From a virus, in the IMG/VR virus record IMGVR_UViG_3300025759_014178, positions 1 to 56,647 of that record: a DNA stretch of 56,647 bases; one strand, given 5' to 3'. Shown here one piece after another: positions 42,953 through 50,014 of this stretch. The notes beneath the pieces are model-generated. The model was given only the letters and a program-made list of their open reading frames with translations, ran no database searches and was not told the origin of the DNA. The stretch's first letter is position 1, and every line of letters starts with the position of its first letter. Position numbers and translations under genes: made by a program.

Positions 42953-43137
42953 ACATTAGACCCGAGCATTTGCCAGTCGTTAGGGCGGCCGACCAAGATG
43001 GCTACGATGGAGGTTACGTTGCCCTTCACCGCCAATGGTCTGCGTATGGGAGCACTCGTGATGAAGCTCGCCGCCGACTGTCCCGCAAGCTCAAGAAAAT
43101 TGCATTAAATGATCAGACGACAGGAAAAGACCTGTGA
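42949..43137 (+). CDS. Small HicB-like protein
   Basis: This 62-residue protein starts at a TTG that overlaps the previous TGA (TTGA). QDGYDGGYVALHRQWSAYGS followed by TRDEARRRLSRKL resembles the core of HicB/UPF0150-type domains, where a strand pair D-G-G-Y-V-A is followed by a W/G turn and helix. No HicA toxin is adjacent, so an antitoxin function is unproven. Its stop codon lies inside the second copy of the GTGACA hairpin element. Confidence 0.55.
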   Translation: MNIRPEHLPVVRAADQDGYDGGYVALHRQWSAYGSTRDEARRRLSRKLKKIALNDQTTGKDL

Positions 43138-43153
43138 CAGCCGGAAAGACGGC
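43134..43153 (+). promoter_or_regulatory. Conserved hairpin element, copy 2
   Basis: GTGACA is followed by GCCG-GAAAGA-CGGC, differing from 41041-41060 by one loop base. It lies 25 bases before the ssb start, and its TGA is the stop of the preceding gene. Confidence 0.6.
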
Positions 43154-43177
43154 ACGTAATCCAAAAATGAAATCAAC

Positions 43178-43633
43178 ATGCCAAATCTAAACAAAGTAAT
43201 GTTAATAGGAAATTTGACTCGAGACCCTGAAGTGCGATATACGCCCAAGGGAACCGGCGTCACCGACATCAGTCTAGCGGTAAACCGAACCTGGTCTTCC
43301 GAAGACGGCCAGAAACAAGAAGAAACAACGTTCGTTGATATTACATTTTTCGGCAAGACCGCAGAGATTATTGACCGATACTGCTCAAAAGGAAAACCTG
43401 TCTACGTAGAGGGGCGCCTCAAACTCGACACCTGGGAAGACAAAAACACCGGCCAAAACCGATCCAAGATGAAAGTGGTGGGTGAGCAGATCCAATTTTT
43501 GAGTTCTCGGTCAGCCGATGATGCTACGTCAAGCCGTGCAGACAACACAAATTACGATCGAGCTCAGGCACAAGCTAATCAAGGAGGCCAAGGAAAACCG
43601 TTACCGTCAAACGGCGATGACCTTCCTATGTAA
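43178..43633 (+). CDS. ssb: Single-stranded DNA-binding protein
   Basis: This 151-residue protein opens with LNKVMLIGNLTRDPEVRYTP, the classic start of bacterial SSB. It continues with AVNRTWSSEDGQKQEETTFVDI, GKTAEIIDRYCSKGKPVYVEG and RLKLDTWEDK, all parts of the SSB OB-fold (about residues 1-110). A Gln/Asn/Gly-rich linker leads to the acidic tip GDDLPM, a near match of the usual DDIPF that recruits partners. It coats single strands in replication and recombination. A second, shorter SSB-like protein is encoded at 45845-46147. Confidence 0.96.
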   Translation: MPNLNKVMLIGNLTRDPEVRYTPKGTGVTDISLAVNRTWSSEDGQKQEETTFVDITFFGKTAEIIDRYCSKGKPVYVEGRLKLDTWEDKNTGQNRSKMKVVGEQIQFLSSRSADDATSSRADNTNYDRAQAQANQGGQGKPLPSNGDDLPM

Positions 43634-43655
43634 TAAACACGTAAAAAATTATCGA

Positions 43656-43874
43656 ATGACAGAAGAATCCATTCAAAATCAAATCTGCGACCTTTGGAAA
43701 CAGATTGATGAAGCTCGTCAAGAGCAGAATTTAACCCAAGGGCAATTGTCAAAAAAGGCGGGGATTTACCAGACCATCTACAGCGACATTAAGATGGGAG
43801 TTAGGCCGCTTAACCTGAAAAGGGCTATTGCCTTAGCTGATGCTTTAGGGCTCAAAATCCAAATTGCAAAGTAG
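43656..43874 (+). CDS. XRE-family helix-turn-helix regulator
   Basis: This protein has 72 residues from the ATG at 43656; the longer frame overlaps ssb and is unlikely. IDEARQEQNLTQGQLSKKAG is helices 1-2 and YQTIYSDIKMGVRPLNLKRA is the turn and recognition helix of a Cro/C1-type HTH. A final helix AIALADALGLKIQI follows. It probably represses a nearby promoter, for example in the inverted-repeat-rich gap directly downstream. Confidence 0.85.
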   Translation: MTEESIQNQICDLWKQIDEARQEQNLTQGQLSKKAGIYQTIYSDIKMGVRPLNLKRAIALADALGLKIQIAK

Positions 43875-43895
43875 AAAAAAATTCAAAGAAATCTT

Positions 43896-43946
43896 TCGAA
43901 GCTTGGGTTCGATTTCGCAGTGTGCGAAGTCGGATTTCAAGCTTCG
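43896..43946. repeat. Nested inverted repeats downstream of the XRE gene
   Basis: CGAAGCTTG (43896-43904) is perfectly complementary to CAAGCTTCG (43938-43946). Inside, TTCGCA (43913-43918) pairs with TGCGAA (43923-43928). No T-run follows directly. It could be a cruciform, an operator pair or an RNA hairpin. The rest of the 43875-44086 gap is AT-rich with no gene. Confidence 0.75.
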
Positions 43947-44039
43947 TTCATTTATACTCGTTTTGTTTTGCCGCGCTTGCAGATAAACTTGAGTTGCCAA
44001 AACCCTACTAAATTAGTCAAGAATTGCTAAAAAAGTCAC

Positions 44040-44052
44040 ATCTTGTGAAGAT
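44040..44052. promoter_or_regulatory. Small palindrome before the winged-HTH gene
   Basis: ATCTT-GTG-AAGAT is a 5-bp inverted repeat with a 3-base centre, 34 bases before the start of the DNA-binding protein at 44087. It is a candidate operator. AAACCCTACT, an imperfect leader-type motif, lies 30 bases further upstream. Confidence 0.4.
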
Positions 44053-44086
44053 CGAAGACATCTGTTAGGTTACGCAAAAGTCGATC

Positions 44087-44320
44087 ATGAAAAAACAGGA
44101 CATCACAAAACTTGCTAAAAATTCTAAGCGAGAAATGATTAAGAAAATTGCTTTAGGGCTTAAACAAGGGGAAGGCATAGCAATATCGGACGTAGCATCC
44201 GAAATCAAAACCTCTACAACCACCATCAATAGGCACGCAAAGATTCTTGGCGCAATTGCAATATTCTATCCCGGAGCAGTCAAAACCGCCTATTTGGTAA
44301 ACCCAAAATACAATAAATGA
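44087..44320 (+). CDS. Small winged-HTH-like DNA-binding protein
   Basis: This is a 77-residue basic protein. The segment GIAISDVASEIKTSTTTINR and HAKILGAI (about residues 31-58) has the spacing of a helix-turn-helix in which a V-A-S-E-I helix is followed by a turn and a recognition helix. A short wing-like strand FYPGAVKTAYLVNP follows. It overlaps the phosphoesterase gene by four bases. It is probably a regulator or replication accessory factor. Confidence 0.65.
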   Translation: MKKQDITKLAKNSKREMIKKIALGLKQGEGIAISDVASEIKTSTTTINRHAKILGAIAIFYPGAVKTAYLVNPKYNK

Positions 44321-45324
44321 AAGCTACCAAAACTTCGGGGCTTCCTGAACAAGAACCTTCTGCGGATCAAAAAAGAATTGTTAAGCTTTTGGAAGACAAC
44401 AAGAAGTTGCGTGGTGAACTGACTTTAAAAAATCGCCAATGCGAGGAATTAGAAAAAACCCTTTTCAACGCTCGAAAGGCAAAGAGAGGAACGATACCTA
44501 AAACGTCTACGAGAAAACGAAAAAAAGACGATTGGGTGCGTGTTATTATCACCGACACGCACGGGAGCAAAGTCGATCCAGCAGCTTTTGCGGCCGTAAT
44601 GGGCGACATCAAAAAGCTGGATCCGGATGAAATCATTCACTTAGGTGACTCAATTGATTGCGGAGGATTTCTGGCCGAACACCACACGCTCGGTTTTGTC
44701 GCCGAGACGGAATACACTTACGAAGACGACGTGCTAAAAGCTAACGAGCAGTTTGACGAAATTCAACGTATCGCACCTCGAGCTAAGTTTCATTTAATTG
44801 AGGGAAACCACGAGCGGCGAGTTGAATCATATTGCGTTACAAAAGCGTTGCGAAATGGCACAGACGCTGAATACCTTCGTCGCCTCATTAGCCCCCACAC
44901 TCTTTTGCAGATCAAAGAAAGAGGCATCAATTATTATCGCGAGGGAGAAATGCACCGAGGCGCGACCATACCAGGTTGGCTACGCCTTGGAAAGTGCTGG
45001 TTTGTGCATGGTATCAGCACGGCTAAGCACGCGGCGGCAGTTCATTTAGCAAAAGCCGGAGGCAATATTGTTTACGGCCACACGCACCGCATTGATTCCG
45101 CTCACGATGAACTTACGAATGTAGGAACAGTAGCCGCTTGGAATCCTGGGTGCCTTTGCACCAAACAGCCGCTCTGGAGACACAGCAGTCCTACCGGCTG
45201 GGGAACAGGTTACGCCGTGCAGATTGTTGCCAAGTCCGGCGAATTTTTGCATTTAAATGTCCCAATTATTGACGGCAAAAGTCTGCTGATGCCCCTTTTT
45301 CATACAGCTAGTTCTGGCAAATAA
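44317..45324 (+). CDS. Calcineurin-like metallophosphoesterase
   Basis: This is a 335-residue protein. A coiled-coil N-terminus (about residues 15-50) and a basic linker precede the catalytic domain. That domain has the full metal-binding set: IITDTHG (D-x-H), IIHLGDSID (G-D-x-x-D), LIEGNHERR (G-N-H-E), WFVHGIS and VYGHTHR (G-H-x-H). Such enzymes hydrolyse phosphomono- or diesters and are found in many phages, often of uncertain substrate. Its start overlaps the winged-HTH gene. Confidence 0.92.
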   Translation: MKATKTSGLPEQEPSADQKRIVKLLEDNKKLRGELTLKNRQCEELEKTLFNARKAKRGTIPKTSTRKRKKDDWVRVIITDTHGSKVDPAAFAAVMGDIKKLDPDEIIHLGDSIDCGGFLAEHHTLGFVAETEYTYEDDVLKANEQFDEIQRIAPRAKFHLIEGNHERRVESYCVTKALRNGTDAEYLRRLISPHTLLQIKERGINYYREGEMHRGATIPGWLRLGKCWFVHGISTAKHAAAVHLAKAGGNIVYGHTHRIDSAHDELTNVGTVAAWNPGCLCTKQPLWRHSSPTGWGTGYAVQIVAKSGEFLHLNVPIIDGKSLLMPLFHTASSGK

Positions 45325-45364
45325 CTTGCGTGACAAGCGTTTGAAAAGTGCATACGATCTCGCG

Positions 45365-45829
45365 ATGACGAGATCAATTGCCCTGATTTTTTGTTTTTTT
45401 GCAGAGAGTGCTTTTTCGGAAAACCAACCATCATTTTTTTCTTTTTTCGCAACCAGAGATTTATCAGCGAAGATGGTGCAACAAGCCAAGCTGTGGAACA
45501 ACCGGCACTATCGTAAAGGCGCATCATGCCAGTGCGCCAATTTTATTGGCGAGGTAGTCACTTCTTCTGGTGGAAGTAAACCAAAAGCTTCATCTCTGGC
45601 TCGTAGCTGGCTCGAGTGGGGGAATCGAGTTTCAATTGCAAAAAATGCAATAAAACCAGGTGACGTCATCGTAACATGGCGGGGCTCCAAAAATGGCAAC
45701 AGCGGTCATATCTTGATTTACATCGGTGACGGGCAATGTATTCACCGCCCGACAAGATCAAAACCCGTGCAAGTAACAGAATTGTCAATTTACCGATCGA
45801 AAATACTTGGAGTCAGAAGAGGATCCTGA
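45365..45829 (+). CDS. Secreted CHAP/NlpC-type peptidoglycan hydrolase
   Basis: This protein has 154 residues from the ATG at 45365; upstream codons of the frame would place charged residues before the signal. TRSIALIFCFFAESAFSEN is a plausible Sec signal peptide with cleavage after AFS. RKGASCQCANFIGEV (about residues 63-77) supplies the catalytic Cys, and NSGHILIYIGDGQCIHRP (about 116-133) supplies the His and polar third residue. It would cut peptidoglycan from the periplasmic side, independent of a holin. Confidence 0.8.
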   Translation: MTRSIALIFCFFAESAFSENQPSFFSFFATRDLSAKMVQQAKLWNNRHYRKGASCQCANFIGEVVTSSGGSKPKASSLARSWLEWGNRVSIAKNAIKPGDVIVTWRGSKNGNSGHILIYIGDGQCIHRPTRSKPVQVTELSIYRSKILGVRRGS

Positions 45830-45844
45830 GATTTTGATTCCTAT

Positions 45845-46147
45845 TTAATTGATCTCGTTTACCCACTCCGCAACGAGAATCAAACTCTGGTAACGGCCAC
45901 CTGGTCGTTTTCGAAGAATGCCCTTCAGGCGTCCACAAATTACTACGCGCTGGCCTTTTTGCCAGTCGGAGCAAAGCTCTCCAATAGTGTCCCAGCAATC
46001 GACTGAAACGTAAGTAGCGTGTTCCTCCTCATCTCGGTTCACAGCCACCTTGAGTTCAGTAACCGATCGCCCAGAAGGCGTAGTTTTGAAAATAGCATTT
46101 TCGGTCAGATAACCAGTTATCGTAACGTCATTTCGGTCGTGGGCCAT
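45845..46147 (-). CDS. Second SSB-like OB-fold protein
   Basis: This is a 100-residue protein. NDVTITGYLTENAIFKTTPS, VTELKVAVNRDEEEHATYVS, LCSDWQKGQRVVICGRLKG and RYQSLILVAEWV follow the strand order of the SSB OB-fold. It lacks the disordered tail and acidic tip of the first SSB, so it should bind single strands without recruiting tip-binding partners. It belongs to the minus-strand replication block. Its start overlaps the DUF4326 gene by 20 bases. Confidence 0.85.
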   Translation of the reverse strand: MAHDRNDVTITGYLTENAIFKTTPSGRSVTELKVAVNRDEEEHATYVSVDCWDTIGELCSDWQKGQRVVICGRLKGILRKRPGGRYQSLILVAEWVNEIN

Positions 46148-46499
46148 TGGCTATTTTTATTAAGATGTCAGCATGAGATGGCTGGTTGTCGCGGTCGAAA
46201 CAAGCGAGATCCACACCCCTGAGCTCCTGCCAAACCAATTTTGGAGTAATCTCAAGCTCTCCAGCAAGCAAAGCTTTTTCGAACTTTTCTACGGCTTCTA
46301 ATTTTGTTTTGCACCGAAACGAGCGAACCCTGACACCAAGGCGAGCAGCAAGCTCAATCGTGGTCCAGGGTATCGCTCGATAGTTTTGAATGAAAAAAGG
46401 GTTAGACCACCTTGAGGGTCGGTCTACGCACACAACATCACGGTCAAGGGTTTTCATCCCCCTTTTGCCTCGGTAAATCCGTTGCGGCTTGTTTGGCAT
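46128..46499 (-). CDS. DUF4326-family protein
   Basis: This protein has 123 residues from the ATG at 46499 (possible starts also at 46514 and 46457). VVCVDRPSRWSNPF near the N-terminus and ELRGVDLACFDRDNQPSHAD near the C-terminus are the two conserved blocks of DUF4326. In most members I recall, the second block has cysteines (C-W-C...C-H-A-D); here they are replaced by Phe and Ser, so any metal or thiol chemistry may be lost. The function of the family is not known to me. Confidence 0.8.
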   Translation of the reverse strand: MPNKPQRIYRGKRGMKTLDRDVVCVDRPSRWSNPFFIQNYRAIPWTTIELAARLGVRVRSFRCKTKLEAVEKFEKALLAGELEITPKLVWQELRGVDLACFDRDNQPSHADILIKIANGPRPK

Positions 46500-46782
46500 T
46501 GCAGAATTTTTCAAATGAGGTGGTTGGCCGTAGCATCAGCAGACGACCGGATGGTCCTCTTTTGATTTCCACTTCGGGACAATTCGATGCTTTCAACTTC
46601 CTTGCAAGGGTTGATGAACTTATTCCTATTTTTTTGCAAAACAATTGAGGAGATATCCATTCTTCTAATTCATGAATACCATACCCTTTCACAGAAAGCC
46701 AAGTTTTGATTTTACTCATCATTTCCGCGTCGGTGGTAGCTACCAATTGAATTAGTGATCTCGGTTTCTGTAAATCAGGCAT
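46444..46782 (-). CDS. Small HTH-type protein
   Basis: This is a 112-residue protein. GYGIHELEEWISPQLFCKKIG followed by ISSSTLARKLKASNC (about residues 33-66) looks like a MerR/excisionase-type helix-turn-helix. GPSGRLLMLRPTTSFEKF is a wing-like segment. It overlaps the replisome-organizer stop by eight bases and runs into the DUF4326 start region, so it is expressed with the replication block. It could regulate that block or act as a replication accessory factor. Confidence 0.6.
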   Translation of the reverse strand: MPDLQKPRSLIQLVATTDAEMMSKIKTWLSVKGYGIHELEEWISPQLFCKKIGISSSTLARKLKASNCPEVEIKRGPSGRLLMLRPTTSFEKFCNAKQAATDLPRQKGDENP

Positions 46783-47746
46783 CTTGGGCCTCCTTCCATT
46801 CGTCGTATTCTTTTTTCATGTGCCGCCATGCTTCATCCTTACGAGTCAACAACGCAGGGTTGGAGTAGTCAAGAAAAGCCTCAAAATCATCAGGCATAAG
46901 CCTTTCCTTTTTGTCTTTTTTGACAACACCGCCAGTGGCAGTGTTTGCCCTTCTGGAGGCGCGGTCAGATTCACTAATCCAATTATTGAGCAAGGTGAAT
47001 AAATCCCGGCGCCGGAAGTCTTCGTTTGTTGGAATCGTGGCACGGTAGTAAGTCCTGACTGACCTGTATTCGTCAGGATCAATTGGAAGAATATCCAGCA
47101 GGGCCTTGGCTTCTGCAACGGTCCACTTAGTTGACTCCATTCTGTTAAAAAGCGAGCCAAGCTCGACCATCAGGGGAGTGTTTTTCTTTACCCGAGCTTT
47201 TTTGGCTTTTTCTTGGGACATGGACCTCCAACCGGCCGGCATGACTGACTCGACTTCTTTAGAAGTCGGATCCTGTTCTGTCTCGTCCTGTTCTGTCTCG
47301 TCCTGTTCTGTTCTGTTATGTTCTGTAGGAACACTTGTGTCGACTCGACTCGGAGTGGCCTCGGAGTCAAAACCTGGAAGGCTCTGATCTTGCTCTTCAG
47401 GTATAATTTCAGCCTCGATCCAACCGATCTCATCAGAAGAAAGGACTTGAATTGCGGTCTTTAGCTTAGCCTCTTTGACTCGCAATTTTACTGACAAACT
47501 TCGGGCATCGTGAGGAATCTCTCTGGAACCGCGAGTAAGTTCACCTCGAGTTCTTGATTGGCTGGCCTCAAGCGCAAGCACGCAAAAGATTCCGTAAATT
47601 TCTGGGCCATCTGGTCTCTCCATTAAAGCGCAGAAACCATAGGAGGATGGGTTGTAAGGCAGTGCGATCCATTTCATGACCTCGCACCGCTTGCTTTGGC
47701 TGACCTCAAAGGTCTCTTCCCAATTGCTGATTCGGTATTTTATCAT
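46775..47746 (-). CDS. Replisome organizer / replication initiation protein
   Basis: This is a 323-residue protein. The N-terminal about 125 residues (MIKYRISNWEETFE, then RCEVMKWIALPYNPSSYGFCALMERPDG) resemble the DNA-binding region of phage replisome organizers, with a DUF-type winged helix. A repetitive linker, TEHNRTEQDETEQDETEQDP, starts at about residue 141, and a C-terminal helical region may bind the host helicase or loader. The linker DNA contains 15-bp repeats and two CTCGGAGT words 11 bp apart, matching the non-coding region at 36.4 kb. An origin inside the initiator gene, as in lambda O, is therefore possible. It is preceded by a leader motif. Confidence 0.68.
   Translation of the reverse strand: MIKYRISNWEETFEVSQSKRCEVMKWIALPYNPSSYGFCALMERPDGPEIYGIFCVLALEASQSRTRGELTRGSREIPHDARSLSVKLRVKEAKLKTAIQVLSSDEIGWIEAEIIPEEQDQSLPGFDSEATPSRVDTSVPTEHNRTEQDETEQDETEQDPTSKEVESVMPAGWRSMSQEKAKKARVKKNTPLMVELGSLFNRMESTKWTVAEAKALLDILPIDPDEYRSVRTYYRATIPTNEDFRRRDLFTLLNNWISESDRASRRANTATGGVVKKDKKERLMPDDFEAFLDYSNPALLTRKDEAWRHMKKEYDEWKEAQDA
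47271..47367. repeat. Repeats inside the replisome-organizer gene, shared with 36.4 kb
   Basis: TCCTGTTCTGTCTCG occurs at 47271 and 47286 and again partly at 47301, followed by TTCTGTTATG. CTCGGAGT starts at 47349 and 47360, 11 bp apart. Words and spacing of the second set equal those at 36442-36470. Confidence 0.85.
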
Positions 47747-47749
47747 AAG

Positions 47750-47760
47750 TAAGTAGGTTT
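47750..47760 (-). promoter_or_regulatory. AAACCTACTTA leader motif, copy 4
   Basis: On the minus strand AAACCTACTTA ends five bases before the ATG at 47746. It sits in an 18-base gap after the exonuclease stop, which leaves little room for a separate promoter and favours a translational role. Confidence 0.6.
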
Positions 47761-47764
47761 AATT

Positions 47765-48712
47765 TTAAACTTGCTCCAACATCTTTTCGACCCAGACCGG
47801 CGGCATGATTTCAGCAACACCTATTCTTGGCCATTCATCCACTTGGAACGCATGGGCTATCTTGTAAAGGTCTGCTCGGTATTCGCGCCGACCTAGTTCA
47901 AGCCAGTCTGATGGCATCCAATGCAGAGCGCACTCATACGGCCATTCCTTCTCGATCGCCAATATTCCTGCTCGGGATTTGTCGAGACCAGCTAATCGGC
48001 AAACATCGACGTAGAAAGCCAATTGCTTGTGATATCCATATTTCTGAATGCTGGCGGCAAATGGTTCCGCAGCGGCGTTCACGGTTGTTTTAAGGTCGAT
48101 TACGGAGTCACCATTGAGATCAAGCATGTCGAGGCGAGCTTTTAGCTGCATCAGCCACCTGTCTTCCTCCCTGCCTCCGGCGTAACACCCAAACACGGTC
48201 ACTTCAGTCTGGCTGCCCTCAATGGCTTCCCAAACCTCATCATAATCCCTGATGGATTGACACATTTCAGACATTCCGATGAACCAATCAGCGTCTACAA
48301 TCTCCATGCCGCTTTTGGTGGATTCTTCCAACCAAGCTTTATAACCAGGAAAGCGTCGATTGAAGTCAGTCGGCATCTTGAGTGACCTCGATGGAGGTCG
48401 ATCCTCGTTTTCTTTCTCGACCCTGGCTTTTTCTTGCGCTAAAAACTCAGCTTTTTTCGAATCATCTAGCACGGCATAACGGCTGTAAAAAAGATCCGGC
48501 TCAAGAAGAAGCGTATGGAACTGACGACCCTGCAAAAGAGCCTCAGTGTCTAGCCTATCCCTAGTTGGGTTCTCAAGAATTTGTTTAAAGCGCCACAAAG
48601 ACCTTTGTGCAGCTTTCATTCGCGTGTTGTTAAGACCTTGAGACATTGCGTATGCCTCAAACGACAAGTCGTTACAGACCTGATTGACTGGATTTTTAGG
48701 ATTAAATATCAT
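47765..48712 (-). CDS. RecE-like PD-(D/E)xK exonuclease
   Basis: This 315-residue protein resembles the exodeoxyribonuclease-8/DUF3799 family. LLQGRQFHTLLLEPDLF near residues 63-79 is the conserved entry segment. LKARLDMLDLNGDSVIDLKT (about 192-211) contains the catalytic Asp and D-x-K, and QKYGYHKQLAFYVDVCRLAG (about 223-242) is the Q-x-x-x-Y motif. It would resect double-strand ends 5'-3' to expose single strands for RecT. It starts one base into the stop of the 82-residue gene (TAATG), and a RecT gene follows upstream in the same block. Confidence 0.9.
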   Translation of the reverse strand: MIFNPKNPVNQVCNDLSFEAYAMSQGLNNTRMKAAQRSLWRFKQILENPTRDRLDTEALLQGRQFHTLLLEPDLFYSRYAVLDDSKKAEFLAQEKARVEKENEDRPPSRSLKMPTDFNRRFPGYKAWLEESTKSGMEIVDADWFIGMSEMCQSIRDYDEVWEAIEGSQTEVTVFGCYAGGREEDRWLMQLKARLDMLDLNGDSVIDLKTTVNAAAEPFAASIQKYGYHKQLAFYVDVCRLAGLDKSRAGILAIEKEWPYECALHWMPSDWLELGRREYRADLYKIAHAFQVDEWPRIGVAEIMPPVWVEKMLEQV

Positions 48713-48960
48713 TAGTTTAATAGAGAATGGTGAAGTGAAACTCGCTCTTCGAGCGAACCAGAAGGTTGTTCGAAAATCGAAATAAGGGCAAGCCGGTTCC
48801 CAGAAATATCGACCACCGAAGCGGTCATTGGGTCGTCCGGATCATTTAGCAAACCTCCAAGCTCAACCCCGACAATGTCAAAAAAACCGCCAGCATTGGC
48901 AATCCACATGGCATCTATCACGGGTTGGCGAAGAGGTTCGGGCATGGAATCTATTACCAT
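48712..48960 (-). CDS. Small protein between exonuclease and RecT
   Basis: This is an 82-residue protein of unknown family. It has a mixed composition (ANAGGFFDIVGVELGGLLND, then ASVVDISGNRLALISIFEQ) that looks like a small alpha-beta domain. It overlaps RecT by seven bases and touches the exonuclease start, so it is made together with both. It may be a recombination accessory or a host-nuclease inhibitor, but no motif proves it. Confidence 0.6.
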   Translation of the reverse strand: MVIDSMPEPLRQPVIDAMWIANAGGFFDIVGVELGGLLNDPDDPMTASVVDISGNRLALISIFEQPSGSLEERVSLHHSLLN

Positions 48961-49946
48961 GTCACAGCGGTAAGTTCATCAAAGCGGTCAATGACCGAAG
49001 ACAATGTTGGGCCGGCTAAAGACCTCCAAGTCTGGTCAGGCTTTGTAAGTTTGTGATTCCGAAGAACCTCATCAAGATCTCCATCAGTAAGTTCAGCATT
49101 TTTCAGCTTAGTCTCAATTTCGTCGATTAAGTCTTGATTAAGATCGACAACTGCAACAGTTGCTTCCTCAACAGGAATTTCAGCAGAAAGTTTCTCCTGC
49201 TCTTCATCCGGCTCAATGGGATTGTGAACATTGTCGAGGTCGATTAATCGAGTGAACTCATCAGTGCGAGGAAGCCACTTCATCATGTTCTTCAAACACG
49301 TCCTTTTTCTCATGTCATCGGGATCAGTCTGGTTTGGGTTGAATTTACCGTTGAAGTCTTTCGATCTCCTCCGCTTCGATTCCACCTCCTCAATGTCCAT
49401 CGCATGGATCTGCATAGGGTGTCCTTTAAACTTAACGCGAGTATAAACTGCAATCGGAGTCTTCGACGTTCTAGGAAAAGTTGGTCGATGAACTAATCGA
49501 TCACTTCCATCCTCGTTTCCACCCCGCTGGTAATCAAATTCGTCATCCTCATAGACCACTGCCCCGTCTACAATTTCAGCACCACAATAGTCGTGCAGAA
49601 TTGTGACAAAGCCTTTGTAGTCCACTATAAGGGTGCATTCCAATTTCCATTGGCCATCAGGTTGTTTAATGTTTCGAGGAATCAGGTGAGCGTCTCTGGA
49701 GTTCGGCATCAAACCAAACTCCGCAAGCTCAAGAACGCATGTCGCAATTGAGTGCTTGGTGCATTCCTTCAATTTCGGATTTTTTTCCAAGGCGGTTACA
49801 AATGTCCGCTCCAGTCTTTGAACCCAACCAATCCGGTTTTCTTCTCCTACAATAAGACCCGGTAGGGCCTTGGCGATCTCTTCATGGGCGGCGTCCGAAC
49901 GGACCCAATCCACAAGAGCCTTGACTTTGGTGTTTTGTTTGCTCAT
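48954..49946 (-). CDS. recT: RecT-family single-strand annealing recombinase
   Basis: This is a 330-residue protein. CTKHSIATCVLELAEFGLMP followed by an RDAHLIPR segment (about residues 62-90) and CTLIVDYKGFVTILHDYCGA (about 103-122) are the core RecT motifs. TPIAVYTRVKFKGHPMQIHAMD and KRTCLKNMMKWLP follow. The acidic C-terminal part is shorter in motifs. It anneals complementary strands produced by the neighbouring exonuclease and can drive concatemer formation. Its start is 13-24 bases after a leader motif and behind a terminator-like hairpin. Confidence 0.92.
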   Translation of the reverse strand: MSKQNTKVKALVDWVRSDAAHEEIAKALPGLIVGEENRIGWVQRLERTFVTALEKNPKLKECTKHSIATCVLELAEFGLMPNSRDAHLIPRNIKQPDGQWKLECTLIVDYKGFVTILHDYCGAEIVDGAVVYEDDEFDYQRGGNEDGSDRLVHRPTFPRTSKTPIAVYTRVKFKGHPMQIHAMDIEEVESKRRRSKDFNGKFNPNQTDPDDMRKRTCLKNMMKWLPRTDEFTRLIDLDNVHNPIEPDEEQEKLSAEIPVEEATVAVVDLNQDLIDEIETKLKNAELTDGDLDEVLRNHKLTKPDQTWRSLAGPTLSSVIDRFDELTAVTW

Positions 49947-49958
49947 TTGTTATTACGG

Positions 49959-49970
49959 TAAGTAGGTTTA
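49959..49970 (-). promoter_or_regulatory. AAACCTACTTA leader motif, copy 5
   Basis: On the minus strand TAAACCTACTTA lies 14 bases (counted from CCTACT) before the RecT ATG at 49946. This is the largest spacing among the six copies. Confidence 0.55.
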
Positions 49971-49974
49971 CCAA

Positions 49975-50004
49975 GAAGGGCGGTATCCACCGGATCCGCC
50001 CTTC
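49975..50004 (-). terminator. Strong hairpin between the winged-helix gene and RecT
   Basis: GAAGGGCGG (49975-49983) pairs with CCGCCCTTC (49996-50004), extended by ATCC/GGAT inside to about 13 bp with one bulge. It lies 11 bases after the stop at 50015. No clear U-tract follows on the minus strand. Confidence 0.65.
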
Positions 50005-50014
50005 GCTTTTCCTA

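Noticed and set aside
42949-43137. HicA-HicB toxin-antitoxin system
   Set aside because: A HicB-like segment is visible, but no HicA-type small dsRBD toxin is adjacent, so only the similarity is reported.
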